DNA from: Nereocystis luetkeana
Taxonomy: Eukaryota; Sar; Phaeophyceae; Laminariales; Laminariaceae
Length of the DNA stretch: 64,000 nt
Assembly (NCBI GenBank): GCA_031213475.1
Contig: JARUPZ010000005.1
Span: 12,533,260-12,597,259, forward strand
Reading direction: 5' to 3'
In this document: positions 1 to 9,816 of the stretch, piece by piece
How the letters are laid out: the number at the start of each line of letters is the position of its first letter
How positions within the stretch are numbered: position 1 is the stretch's first letter
Notes under the pieces: generated by a model
Seen by the model: only the letters and a program-made list of their open reading frames with translations
Databases searched by the model: none
Told to the model about the DNA's origin: nothing
Position numbers and translations under genes: made by a program

Positions 1-238
1 AGGGGTTTGTTATCCTTTAGGAGCTCGGCGAGTTGAAAGAAGAACCCGCCCGCCCTCCCTTGGGGTTTGTGTATGGTAGGTCTGAAATACACGTTGCCAC
101 TCTGTATTAGGTGTCTGTTTTATATGTCACTCTGTGGGATAAGTGTGGATAAGATCCAGCACTTATTAACAACAATTAATTCCAGATTCATGAGGAAAAC
201 ATAACGAGGGGTGTAGAACAAACAGAGAAAATAACAGC

Positions 239-480
239 TGAGGCTCATTCTTATCGGAGAGCGTTTTTTCCCTAATTTCCAAAGTTTGGAAATAATTGGA
301 GCTATGGATATACGGAGGCGTTTTGTAACCCTTCGTGAAATTCTCCAGAAGAAAAATAATCGAGTTCGTTAAATTTAACGTATAATATATACTATGTATT
401 ATTTGAAAAAGAAATCAGGAAAACATGGAATATGAATATATCGCCCGAAAACAAAATCGAATTATTTGAGGGGAAGATTG
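239..480. repeat. MITE family 1 copy, right end eroded
   Basis: The left end carries the family-1 terminal sequence GGCTCATTCTTATCGGAGAG (240-259). The interior (AAAGTTTGGA, GGAGGCGTT, AAATTCTC, AGTTCGTT) matches the copy at 14271-14536 in the same order. The right terminal repeat is not clear, so the right boundary is approximate. No coding capacity is seen. The first 238 bases of the window hold nothing I recognise. Confidence 0.55.
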
Positions 481-761
481 ACCCGGAACGAAAAGACAAA
501 CATACATACTCCGCTACACAGAAAACCAGATGCGCAAAAACAACTACAGTAATACCTGGTAGACAAGAGACAAGGAGAAGGAAGGAAGCAAAACAAAAAT
601 CAAAAGAATATAATAGCAAGAAAGCAGAAAAGCAAAATAGCAAAACGGAAGATACAAATAGAGACGCAAATAAATGGAGATACACGGGAAAGAAGGGAAG
701 AGATGAAGAAGGAAAGTACACGAAGAGTATACTGGCATCTGGCGCAGTCAGTGCAACCAGT

Positions 762-1958
762 TGATGAGTACACAGCGCCGCGCATCCACCGTGGGTAGTA
801 GTGTCAATGGGATGGGGGTAGGGGGGGCGACAAGATGACAGGAAGTACCCCCGACCAAGGCAATGCTGGGCGGGGGTGCAACAGGAGGAGTAGAAGGGAA
901 ACTGCGGTGGGCGAGAGCAGGAAGGAGACGACAGAGACATGGAAACAAGACACCAGGCCGACTGGGAAGCAGAACATGCCCACGTATGCTACTCGTGCCG
1001 GCAACCGGTGCAGCTCGTTCGAACGTGGACTTCCTTTGTCTGCTTTTTTTTCTTGCGCTTGAGATACACCTGCGATTTTCATTTGATCTGTTTCTCTTCC
1101 TTTCTTTTACAACAAAATAATAATAATACCAGGGTAAGCCTTATGAAGGGAGTCGTGTGGATGACGCGCCGGTTTTGCCTGTTTCGTATTGTCTGACGCC
1201 GAGGAACGGGGGGTAGTTGACGAACGCGGGATGGAGACGGTAGGCATGGTACCAAGGTACCAGGTGGATTATGAGGGAGAACCTGGCTATGCCACTCGTA
1301 CCACGGACTTCTGCTGCTACCTGGAGGGTGTTTTATGCTTCGGTTTTCCTGTAATTTCCCGTTAGGGTTCTTCGTCTTTCTCTCTTTAAGTATAAGCAGT
1401 GGGAGTTTTTCTTCTTCTTCTCCTTCGGCTCGTTTCTTTCAAGTAAATGCCACATTCCGTGCGGGGGGGGCATGATAGTTTTTTTCTTTCATGTTTCTTG
1501 TTTTTTCTTTTCCTGTAGTTCTCCGTTCTGTTTTGTTTTTTAGTCATTACTTTCACTTTCCAGCCTAACTCGTAGGAGGTTTTACACTCAGCGATCTTCT
1601 GGGCAAGCCGTGGTCACAGGTGTCGTTCTTCCCCCCCCCCGGTACGTCCCTTTGTTTTTGTCGCCGATAGAGTTCAGCATTCTCACTGCTCATCGATTTT
1701 GACCGAATGCAGCCAACTCGCGCTCTCGCGCTTTAGTTTGTTTTTTGTTTTCTTTTTATTTATCGTATATGTCGTGTAAGTCGTTTCCACTCTGTCTGTA
1801 CTTATGGTACTGCAAATGTAGTATATTTGTCTCGTAGTTTTGTGACCACTCATAACTTGCATCTCTCTACGAGTAGGATTGAAGAAATCGGCAAGGACAA
1901 TGGTTGTGCTGGATGTCGACGGGTAGAAAGAACGGTTTCATGTGAAGAACACACGCAC
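762..1958 (+). mobile_element. 5'-truncated, diverged LINE1 copy
   Basis: This matches the last part of the LINE1 ORF and its long 3' UTR (25661-26730) in order. It starts at the GATGAGTA-ACAGCGCCGCGCATCC segment that lies near the C-terminus of the LINE1 protein. It continues through shared landmarks (TATTGTCTGACGCC, AGTTGACGAACGC, GAGAACCTGGCTATG, GTTGTGCTGGATGTCGACGG) and ends at GTGAAGAACACACGCAC, a degraded version of the (AC)n tail. Divergence from the full-length copy is much higher than that of the 57275-57594 copy, so this is an older insertion. The open frames across it are remnants. The 481-761 stretch before it holds an A-rich open frame of about 110 codons (432-764) that I do not recognise. 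Confidence 0.8.
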
Positions 1959-2139
1959 TGGGAGGAGCTCGTACCAGGGGGAAGCCATCGAGCTTGACCA
2001 ATCGCGGGGGTCCTGGCATGTGTTTTCATTCGATTCAAGTATTCACCGAGGTAAAGCAGGTATACCGGTTACTTATAATAATAACAAAATGTTACCATCT
2101 CTGCAATAATATGAAGGCCGTGAACATTTTCAACCCTTC

Positions 2140-2225
2140 TAGAACTGTAGCCCCGTTTTTGGGACAAACTGCAAATATTTTTTTAGTTTGTCCCCATAAC
2201 GGTACTACTGCGGTTTTGCAAGGTA
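2140..2225. repeat. Imperfect inverted repeat / foldback
   Basis: The inner arms GGGACAAACT (2161-2170) and AGTTTGTCCC (2185-2194) pair perfectly. The outer sequence pairs imperfectly, with CTGTAGCCCCGTTTTTGGGA on the left against the complement of the CCCATAACGGTACTACTGCGG segment on the right. This looks like a small foldback element. The flanks (1959-2139 and 2226-2630) contain open frames of 66-177 codons without recognisable domains, and I see no gene in them. Confidence 0.5.
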
Positions 2226-2630
2226 GAAGGCGTGTCTTGACTCTCCCACCAAAGAACATGGGAACGAACGGAACGGAACGAGGCTGTTCGTGGTCATTCA
2301 TTCCGTTCTTACCTAAAAAAACGTGTTTGGGTCCATGCAGAATCCTGGGCCTCGCCAGCCGAATCGGCCCGAACGGTATCTTTTGCACGTGCCAAAGCAA
2401 ATTGGTGTCCTCATCTATGTTCGGCGGTGCCCATCAACATCACATAATCTGCTGTTTGTTCCCGTTAGGTCGCGCCGTTCGGTCCTCCCTCACACGAGAA
2501 GGGTTTCTTCTTGCTCTTCCTAGATAAGGTACTGTTTTTCTCGGGCTACAGTGAATCTGTTCGTTTACCACAGCCAATCAACACCAATTCATGCGACAAA
2601 TAAATGATATTCCATTCGATTCGTTCCAAT

Positions 2631-2735
2631 GCCCCGGTGGTTCAAGTGGTTAACCTCGAATTCCACTTGTTTGAGTCCTGGGTTCGAGCCCCAGGTGGGT
2701 CGGACTTTGACTTTATTTGCAAAAATAAAAAAGGA
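2631..2735 (+). mobile_element. tRNA-derived SINE-like unit (tRNA-Val-like head)
   Basis: Good matches to both internal RNA polymerase III promoter boxes are present: box A TGGTTCAAGTGG (2638-2649) and box B GGTTCGAGCCC (2681-2691). The head folds partly as a tRNA. The D stem is GGTT/AACC. A weak 5-bp anticodon stem closes a 7-nt loop, TCCACTT, with triplet CAC. The T arm CTGGG-TTCGAGC-CCCAG is perfect. The acceptor stem is poor (GCCCCGG against GTGGGTC) and the base before the anticodon is C, so it is not a functional tRNA. A short unrelated body ends in an A-rich tail (AAAAATAAAAAA, 2721-2732), as expected of a SINE or retroposed tRNA. Confidence 0.5.
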
Positions 2736-3116
2736 TTCAATTGTTGAGAGCGCCTTGCAGCGTGGGTAGGCACAACAATTCGATGCGAGTTGTCGAGGGA
2801 AGAAAAGGTTGAAATCTTCTCGCGATAAAAATGAAGGCACGTACCGTAGCGGGAAGGGGGGAGAAGAGCCTGCTATGTGACCCCGGATCTGAGTTACGAG
2901 TTGGAAGGAGAGAGAGAAGAAGATGTGCGAAGACAATGAACGGGATGAGAAAAAAAAAATGCTCTATGGGGGGGTTATTCTCAAACCCCAACCATTCCAT
3001 TTAAAAGGCTGCAAAGCTAAGAGTTTGCTATTTTTTTTCGTCTATTTTGAGACGGAATTTCGCGATGCGTTTCTTCGTTGGTCCGTGAAAATTAGTTTAT
3101 TTCGGCCCTAGACAGT
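2736..3116. other. Stretch with no recognised feature
   Basis: Short open frames occur on both strands (up to about 115 codons on the minus strand), but none shows a domain, a compositional signal or conservation elsewhere in the window. Confidence 0.4.
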
Positions 3117-4230
3117 ACCAGGTATGTAACTCAATCGAGTTCAGGGTTGGTGAACAAAAACACAACCAGACAAACAAAAGGACGATCCTCCCCTGACAGA
3201 ACAAGTGACCGGAGAAACTTGGGGCTGGGGGGATTTTGTACTTTTTTAGTAGGCGGATGAGCCATTTTTATCTATCTATGCCGAGATTGTCGTTGGTGGG
3301 ATAACGTTTCGAGTTTACCAAGTGTGGCGACTGCTATGCCGTAATAGCTTAAACGTCGTACGTAAGTACTACATGTCTCGCGGCGTTCCGAAATACGGCT
3401 GAGTAGTCCCACTGGAAGTTATGATTATTAGCTGACACGAAGCGTATCCCGCGGATCAACGACGATCATGCTGTGACCATGCTCTTTCTGACCTTTGCGA
3501 CCTACACCTACTGCCTAGCCGAACCTAAACTCCAACCTGAGCAACAACCGACGAACCTACTACCAGATCAACCGATGAACAGACACGAAATCGTGGAGAC
3601 GAAATCGTGCAGCAAGTACTATTATTATAAATGATGACGTAATATGACATAAGTATTTGCATTTCATTCACATACCAGGTATGTAACTCAATCGAGTTCA
3701 GGGTTGGTGAACAAAAACACAACCAGACAAACAAAAGGTCGATCCTCCCCTGACAGAACAAGTGACCGGAGAAACTTGGGGCTGGGGGGATTTTGTACTT
3801 TTTTAGTAGGCGGATGAGCCATTTTTATCTATCTATGCCGAGATTGTCGTTGGTGGGATAACGTTTCGAGTTTACCAAGTGTGGCGACTGCTATGCCATA
3901 ATAGCTTAAACGTCGTACGTAAGTACTACATGTCTCGCGGCGTTCCGAAATACGGCTGAGTAGTCCCACTGGAAGTTATGATTATTAGCTGACAAGAAGC
4001 GTATCCCGCGGATCAACGACGATCATGCTGTGACCATGCTCTTTCTGACCTTTGCGACCTACACCTACTGCCTAGCCGAACCTAAACTCCAACCTGAGCA
4101 ACAACCGACGAACCTACTACCAGATCAACCGACGAGCAGACACGAAATCGTGGAGACGAAATCGTGCAGCAAGTACTATTATTATAAATAATGACGTAAT
4201 ATGACATAAGTATTTGCATTTCACTCTCAC
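3117..4230. repeat. 557-bp tandem duplication (two copies)
   Basis: The sequence starting ACCAGGTATGTAACTCAATC at 3117 recurs at 3674 at an offset of 557 bp and is nearly identical along its length. Differences seen include GGACGATCC/GGTCGATCC, GCCGTAATAG/GCCATAATAG and GATGAACAG/GACGAGCAG. The right copy ends at the exon/donor boundary of the transporter exon at 4231. The whole duplication therefore lies in what would be that gene's first downstream intron on the minus strand. The near identity implies a recent event. Confidence 0.9.
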
Positions 4231-4369
4231 CGGATTGGTCCTTGTCATCAACGACCCCGAAGTACTCCACCATGAAACCCGCGTAGGAGAAAACACTCAT
4301 CTGCACGACCAGGTTACTTACCAGGCTTGCGAGGATGGCCGCCATGGGCAAGTACGGAAACGGCGCCAT
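4231..4369 (-). CDS. Exon of a ZIFL-type MFS transporter (partial gene)
   Basis: The minus strand from ATG at 4369 reads MAPFPYLPMAAILASLVSNL, continues as one hydrophobic helix, and then has SYAGFMVEYFGVVDDKDQSG. The PFPYLP start, the YVGFM-like turn and the FGV-DDKDQ-G loop match the first transmembrane segment and following loop of plant and protist zinc-induced-facilitator-like (ZIFL) major facilitator transporters. These export small molecules or metal chelates across membranes. The reading ends at G|GTGAGAG, a good GT splice donor at 4230-4229, in phase 1. The next family segment (an AGF-like helix) is not found downstream on this strand within the window; instead the 557-bp tandem duplication follows. 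It could be a real first coding exon with a distant second exon, or a captured gene fragment. An in-frame extension runs upstream to 4528, so the start is a choice based on the family. Confidence 0.5.
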
Positions 4370-4534
4370 GACACACCCTGACTTGTGGAGCGAACGACGA
4401 TTCGACTGATAATTTGGGTGTGGTTGTGTGGGTGTAATCAAAGACCAGGAGTGGCGGCGTAAAATATGTTTTCTTGATAATATTTGTACCCGCCGACATC
4501 GAGCACAACCAGTGTACGCCTCAACCAAAATGCC

Positions 4535-4717
4535 CTAACAGCCTACCAACCTAAAGATCCATTCTCCCAGATTGTAAGTGAATGTGTGTGCGTTAATGCA
4601 GGGACGGCATGTGACCACAAATTCGAGGTCTCAAATGCGGACGACAATTTCGAAGTGCAGCCCGGGCTTCTCAACTCTCAAGTCAAAACATCCCTAAAGA
4701 TCCTTTCTCCCAGATTG
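4535..4717 (+). repeat. Two solo ends of MITE family 2
   Basis: The terminal sequence CCTAAAGATCC-TTCTCCCAGATTG occurs twice here, ending at 4574 and at 4717. It is the right terminal repeat of the 301-bp element at 11814-12114. The first copy also shares the upstream CAGCCTACCAA extension. No matching left ends are seen nearby, so these are fragments. Confidence 0.6.
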
Positions 4718-5049
4718 CAAAACGTACTCAATACCACGTATTTCATAAAAATTTGCAAAAACGTACGTAGTCAGCTGTGAGTTCAATCGATCGGCGGATC
4801 AGCCAATAATACTCATTTATGCAAGGTGCGTCAACCGTTCGCGCGTTTCTCAATATTTCTACCGTACGTATTCCTAGTAGTGTTGGATATCGTACCGTAA
4901 CGTTCGATATATCGTTCGATAAAAAAAACATTTATCCAACCGATAAAAGTTTGGGATTTCGATAATTCGATAAACGATACCGATACGGAAAAACAATGGA
5001 AGGCCGAACGCCTCCCAGAGGAATAGGGGACACGGCAACAAACAGCACC

Positions 5050-5420
5050 ATTTTCATTTTATTTGTTTTTCATCTTTTTTTTATTGATAAGCCGTATTGA
5101 AGGAGTCGTGTGGCGTGGGTGGAGGACGAGCCTGTTCTGCTTGTTTTTTTTTCTGTTTTTTCGTTCTTTTGTTCGAGCTCTTTCTTTTCAAGTGTTCGAC
5201 ACATCGCCTGCGGGGGAGGGGGGGGGCGCCGGGAAATTGTTTTTTTTTGTTTTGTTTACTTTTCTTTTATTTTCTTTCGCTTTTTTTTCACTTTTTTTTT
5301 TTTCTCTTTCCATTTGTCTCACTTTGTTTTTGCTTCTCTTTGCTTCTTTTCGTTTGTCTATTTTGTAAAACATGCATGTCGTGCCTGTCGTGACATTCCA
5401 TTGCCCACTGCTGTGCTTAC
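5050..5420 (+). mobile_element. LINE1 3'-UTR fragment inside the hAT-like element
   Basis: This matches LINE1 3' UTR landmarks in order: TTGATAAGCCGTA (5093), GGAG-CGTGTGGCGTG, GACGAGCCTG, then after an internal loss GTTCGACACATCGCCTGCGG, a T-rich run, and CATGTCGTGCCTGTCGTGAC-TTCCATTGCCCACTGC. The match stops near 5420, before the LINE1 tail. The sequence switches there directly into integrase sequence of the copia element on the opposite strand, so both elements are truncated at this junction. Confidence 0.7.
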
Positions 5421-5424
5421 TGCC

Positions 5425-6167
5425 TCGTACGGCGACTTTAGTGTCCCAAACCTGTCTCGTGCGGCGACTTGAAATGGGCAGTCGTTCATGTAGATGGCTT
5501 CGGTCACCCCGTAGGGGTCCAGGTTCGGGAGCTGTCCGGGGAACGGCCGGGGGGGGCTCAAGGCAAGCGGCCATGCCGCCTTTCTGGATCAAACCTAGTC
5601 CACGCTCGACCACACCGTTGAGCTTTGGCCCGTCCACCCCCGTGGCCTCGTGTTGGATTTTCTAGTTGGTGCCCACAGGGCGCTCGAGAACTTTGTGCCG
5701 TTGTCTGTTCGGAAAGACTCGACGACTCCGCCGACGTCAGCCAGGAAGTTCCGGGTCGCCGTGGTCACGTCGGCGCATCTCCTGCTCATGAAGGGGTACA
5801 GCCACCCCATGCGTGTCGCGTCATCCTTAAACAGGATCAGGTACAGCCCCCCCCCAGCAGACGCGACTTTCCTGGGGCTGGCATGGTCATCACATACGCG
5901 CTGCAGGGGGATTGCCTTCCGAGACGACGTAGGGGAAGGTATGGTCGCACGCCTCCCCTTCGCCCGTACAAACTGACTGCAGATGACCAGGGCACCCGCT
6001 AGCTTAACATCTTGCTGCTTGGCCGTCTCGCGCAAAAGGCCCTCGTGGGCGTGAGCGTTGCACACGTGAAAGGCGTTAGTGTCCGCTACCTTGAAACGTC
6101 TAACGCTGGGGACGAGCACGGAGCAGGAGTCGCCGGGCGGAGCGCGGAGGGAAGGGGGGAAATACAT
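5425..6167 (-). pseudogene. copia GAG-pre-integrase and integrase core, truncated
   Basis: The minus-strand frame from 6167 contains HVCNAHAHEGLLRETAKQQD followed by C-x-x-x-x-x-AKGRR, matching the GAG-pre-integrase His/Cys zinc-binding region. Next comes the integrase core: GGLYLILFKDDATRMGWLYP with the first catalytic Asp, and SFRTDNGTKF with the second. After a frame change near 5620, the frame starting at 5637 continues as PKLNGVVERGLGLIQKGGMA, the N-G-V-x-E-R helix with the third acidic residue, then YMNDCPFQ-like sequence in a third frame. The core ends near 5425 at the LINE1 junction. The catalytic D,D,E residues are traceable, but the reading frame is broken. Confidence 0.8.
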
Positions 6168-6239
6168 TATTCCGGGGGGTTAGCTGACGACAAGGCCGGC
6201 TCACTAGGTTCCGGCACTATCGCAGTGTGTGTGGGGGGG

Positions 6240-6720
6240 GAAGTTTACCGCAATAACATATTCCACCATTACGGACGGGGCTACCGCTACCATCCCTGCC
6301 GGTGATAGTCGCATAGCAGATACTCCCAGCGTCTTCACCGTTTGTACCGTCACAGGCACCGACGCACGATGGGAAGGGGGGGGGGGGGTGTACCTGGCAT
6401 ACCATGCATAGGGTGGAAAGGGGGAAAGCCATCTGCCAACATCTCCTCTACCGCTACCATCACCCCCGGCGACGCTGGCATAGCAGATACTCCAGGCGTC
6501 GTCACCGGTTGTACCGCAGTGATCGTTGGATGGGGGGGGGGGGGGGGGATCCGGCATACCACGCATAAGGCGGAAGGGGAGAAAACCAGCTACCAACGTC
6601 TCCTCTACCGCTACTATCACCCCCGGCGACGGTGCCATCTCAGATACTCCAGGCGTCCTCACCGGTTGTACAGCAGGCATCGGCGCACGGGGGGTAGTGG
6701 GGGGGAGGGGGGGTTGCGGG
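6240..6720. repeat. ~160-bp tandem repeat with long G runs, within copia pol
   Basis: Three units start near ACCGCTACCATC at 6283, 6450 and 6607. Each contains GCATAGCAGATACTCC-GGCGTC (or a close variant) and a run of G (about 14 to 18) at 6376-6390, 6532-6548 and a broken run near 6700. The block lies between the protease and GAG-pre-integrase parts of the copia element, where it would add Pro-rich repeats to the polyprotein on the minus strand. Confidence 0.85.
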
Positions 6721-6727
6721 GGTTGCA

Positions 6728-7177
6728 TCACAGGCAAAACAGCCGGGGTACCCTGTGAAGAAGGAAAAAAGGAAGAGGGGGGGGGGGGCGACGTGTGGTC
6801 TCCAGTCTGGATCCCGCTCTGTCTTTCGGGAAAAACAAACGGCCACCCATTACGTGGGCAGTAGTGGCGTCGAGAGTGATCGCCTCCTTGGCCTGGATAG
6901 TGTGCCGTGAGAGCAAGTTCACCTTCAAGCTAGGGATAGAATAAGCACTCTCCAAGGTTACTCGCACGTCTTCCGTGCTGTGCAAAATCTAATCGACGCT
7001 GCTTACGTACTGGACTACCAGGTGGGTACCGTCACGAATTAAGATTAGAGCGTTTGATGGGGAGGGGGGGCGCTTGTTAAATATGTGATCCGGGCTGGGG
7101 GTCATGTGTGTTGTCGCCCCGTTGTCTTCAATCCAACTATCTACCCCCCTTCGCAAAACATCGTACTGATCGACCAA
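6728..7177 (-). pseudogene. copia aspartic protease region
   Basis: The minus-strand frame continues from the zinc-knuckle frame. It reads DSWIEDNGATTHMTPSPDHI, which aligns with the copia protease motif W-x-D-S-G-A-x-x-H-M. The expected Ser after the catalytic Asp is Asn here. After a stop near 6986 the same frame continues as VRVTLESAYSIPSLKVNLLS, the conserved V-x-x-V-P-x-L-x-x-N-L-L-S end of the domain, followed by GGRLFFPKD. The enzyme would cleave the Gag-Pol polyprotein. The internal stop and the changed active-site triad suggest it is inactive. Confidence 0.75.
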
Positions 7178-7213
7178 AGCAGACTGTGCTGTGTGTGTAG
7201 ATGTGAGGGCTCT

Positions 7214-8208
7214 TCAGGAGCCGAGTTGTGCTGCTGCGCCTGCTGCACCTGCTGCTGTGAAAGTTTTAGTGGTATTGCTGTTGCTCATGCTGGGTCTGCG
7301 GTTGCTACTGGAGCTGCTGCTGCTGCTGCTGCTGGTACTGTGGCTGCTGCTGGTGCTGCGGTTGCGCCTGTTGCTGCCGCGCGTGGCACTGTGGCTGCTG
7401 CTGGAACTGCTGCTGGAGCTGCTGATACTGTGACTGCTCTTAGTACTGCGGCTGCTGCTGCGGAAAATGGGGTCTAGGGTGGGGAGGAGCGGTGTTGTAG
7501 ACTTGGTGGTGTTCGCCGCAAAGTGGCCCTGGTAAACCGCACGAGGTGGGTTCGAGTCATCTACCAATGTCACGATAGCACGGCAGTTCGCAACAAAATG
7601 GCCTATCTGGCCGCACCTGTAACACCTTGGGCAAGGGTCAGCAAGGTGGATTCTCGGCTCGGTGCCTTGCGGCCGACGTAGGTTTCGGGGAATACCTGGC
7701 GGCGTTGTACATGCGGTCGGTACCAGTCTGGTGCCCTCCGGGCCCGACGAAGCGTGCGTCGCGTACCTGCGGCCACGACTTGTTTCCACCGCCGCCGCGG
7801 CCGGCGTATGGTGACCATGGATACTGTCCGCCGTCGCCACTGGCGTGCGGATCCCGCCTCTGCCGATTTTTTTCGGCTTCCGTGCTTGTCCCCCAAACGG
7901 GCACTTCCCCAGTTCTGGCCTGCCCAGCCTTGATCATGCTGGTGTTGCTGTTGTTGCTGTTGTTGCTGCTGTGACTGCCCCCAGTGCCCAGTAGCGCCAC
8001 CGCTCGCCGTGCTACCTCTGCTGCCCGTGCAGTGGCCAGGGCTGGGACCGGGGAAACTCTCCTGTCCACCTGGTCCACCCCCGACTGTGGCTACCAAGAC
8101 CTGTATGAGGCCATTGATCCCCTGCCTCTTACTCGCTTTAAACCTCAGGTACGTTGTGCGCACCCGACCCTCCATCATGGTGAGAGTCAGGTTCGGGGCG
8201 TACTGCAA
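7214..8208 (-). pseudogene. copia gag C-terminal region with CCHC zinc knuckle
   Basis: After the gag core, the frame from 8208 runs into a poly-Gln stretch encoded by the CTG/TTG repeat at about 7938-7974. A frame change then leads into the 7840-7214 frame, which carries CYRCGQIGHFVANC, a textbook CCHC zinc knuckle (C-x2-C-x4-H-x4-C) of retroviral-type nucleocapsid that binds the element's RNA. Downstream of the knuckle the protein becomes a long Ser/Asn-rich tract encoded by the imperfect trinucleotide repeat at 7240-7460. The repeat expansions and frame change indicate decay. Confidence 0.75.
7240..7460. repeat. Imperfect CTG/GCT trinucleotide repeat
   Basis: An interrupted CTG-rich microsatellite lies within the copia gag-pol region. 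On the minus strand it encodes a Ser-rich tract (for example SSSSSSSSSS near the middle). On the plus strand it gives spurious Leu-rich or Ala-rich frames. A second, shorter CTG/TTG run at about 7938-7974 encodes poly-Gln on the minus strand. Confidence 0.9.
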
Positions 8209-8238
8209 GCGTTTGTTTTTTTACCTCGTACTCGGATG

Positions 8239-9438
8239 TCAGGCATTGCGGTGGGTGAATTGAGCTTCCTGGTCCGTTTTTTGGATACCTACTTCGGGGA
8301 GCTTTTCTCGGATGATACTCATCCTCTCCAAATAAAGGGTGGGGTCCTTCCCCTCCTTCATATGAGCATCGATATGCTCTCTTTGGTACGTCTGCTTGTC
8401 GAGGTCGTCGCTCGGGACGTACTGGTGACGTACCTCCGCCATCGCAAGGCCGGGGCTGCCAATGTCATAATTTTTGTACACGAGAGACGAATTCGACGAG
8501 TGCGTTGGTGACGCCCTTGTACGCCCTGCCCTGCAAGCGGCGGCTACACTTCCCGTTCCGAAACGGTAGTCGAGGTCCTGCTGACTCCTCCTTTTTGGGC
8601 CCTGCAAGACTATCGGGTGACAAATTTCGTTCAAAACATCGTTGCCGGTGTTGGTGATAGCCCACGATAGAAATTGTTTCGACCACTTCAAAAACTTCCC
8701 GTCCTTAGGGCTGTCAGGTTTCGGTGAGGGTTTACCGAAACCAACCTAGAACGTACCCGGCCGACCATGGGGCTCGGGTGGGCGCATTCCTCCTCCGCTC
8801 CCCTACTAGAGCCTCTCCATCCTCGTTCGTTCCTCCTCTGTGACCTCCAGCCAGAGCGACATCTCGGCCACCTCTCGTTTTGGGCGGGCGATCTCATCAT
8901 CGCGGCCTGCGGCTCCGCCTTCCGGCGAAGCCTCGTCCCTTTCGCTCGTTTCTGCTCCGCCCTCTGGCGAAGCAGTTCCACCCCCTGGCGTAACAGGGTT
9001 TCGCCCGCCTGCACTACTATCCATTTCCGTGGCCTCTGCCGCGGCGGTGCCGACTGGTTCTTCTGTCGCGGTTATCGCCACTCCTGTAGCTCTCCCGGCC
9101 CTGTCGACCTCGCTGTCGGCAGCGACTCTGCTCCGCTGAGGTCCCTCTGGCCTCTGCATCCCAAAAACGGGAAATCTCTCGCTCGTATTCGAGCGGGGGA
9201 GCTGCTCTCCCGGCGTAGCCCCAACCAGCAAGTGCATCGAGTTCGAGCTCGCTAGCGTGTTTGGTACACTCATTGACATGATGGGCCATGCCTGAGTCAC
9301 TTCATAGAAGGCCCTTAGGGTATGGTACACATATATACTATCCACGTAGAACACAAACGACAAGGAAGAAATGGGGGCAACGTCAAGGGGCGGACGAAAC
9401 CTGTCCCAACCCGCTGACCGCTCCACACAGTAACACAC
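8239..9438 (-). pseudogene. copia gag, N-terminal and core region
   Basis: Two open segments lie in the same frame with a break between them. The segment 9438-8806 is Ala/Gly/Glu-rich and includes a degenerate internal repeat (GGTASPEGGAETSERDEASP) and a charged end. The segment 8691-8239 reads KWSKQFLSWAITNTGNDVLN and contains REHIDAHMKEGKDPTLYLER followed by REKLPEVGI. This fits the copia Gag (UBN2-like) helical region that packages RNA in the particle. The same frame continues at 8208 with MQYAPNLTLTMMEGRVRTTY, again Gag-like. Confidence 0.6.
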
Positions 9439-9439
9439 A

Positions 9440-9730
9440 CATGCTTTCTGTATGGAACTCTCAAATATCGTTACGCATTAATCCATGCACCTTGTCCGTG
9501 AGCCCTCCGAACACATAATCACACATGAAACCTGGCTAATGGTATGATAACACGTGGCACCCGTCGCCGTGTACGCCCGAGGGCGACAGGACCTACGCAA
9601 CTCGTCGTAGAGACGTTGTGAGGCTTGAAATGCGAATCATCCAGGGTCTCGTGTGGATAACGCGACAATAACATAAGAAGTGAAATGGGCGTGTGTGTTC
9701 TGCGGACTTTGTGTGCCGGGTTTCGCCTCC
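9440..9730. other. Sequence between copia gag start and hAT-like right arm
   Basis: No open frame of note is present. It may hold what remains of the copia 5' LTR (minus orientation) plus original hAT-like interior, but neither LTR boundary can be defined. Confidence 0.3.
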
Positions 9731-9816
9731 AGTATCGGTATCGTTATCGTTATCGAAGTTTTTTCGTCCTTATCGTGCCGAAACATCTCTGGTTTCAATA
9801 TCCAACCCTAATGTCT

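Larger units (their letters stand above)
5425..9440 (-). mobile_element. Broken Ty1/copia retrotransposon, lacks RT and RNase H
   Basis: Read on the minus strand from 9440 downward, the order is gag N-terminal region, gag core, CCHC nucleocapsid, protease, and GAG-pre-integrase plus integrase core. This is the Ty1/copia order, with integrase following protease. The integrase is cut at about 5425, where LINE1 sequence begins, so reverse transcriptase and RNase H are missing. At least three frame changes and several stops interrupt it. No convincing LTR pair or primer-binding site was found; minus-strand TGTTATCATACCATTAGCC near 9552 could be an LTR start but has no partner. Confidence 0.8.
4878..9810. 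mobile_element. hAT-like terminal-inverted-repeat element, nested host
   Basis: The left end TAGTGTTGGATATCG (4878) and the right end CAATATCCAACCCTA (to 9810) are inverted repeats. The subterminal parts are also inverted copies rich in CGATA/TATCG: CGATAAACGATACCGATAC near 4995 against GTATCGGTATCGTTATCG near 9740. The flanking 8-mers ATTCCTAG (4870-4877) and ATGTCTAG (9811-9818) agree at 6 of 8 positions, as expected of a diverged hAT 8-bp target duplication. The interior is not transposase: it is filled by a LINE1 fragment and a copia element. The original element was probably a short non-autonomous hAT that later received these insertions. Confidence 0.55.

Noticed and set aside
7085..7477. 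Plus-strand Ala/Gly-rich and Leu-rich frames
   Set aside because: Translation of the CTG repeat inside the minus-strand copia gag-pol.
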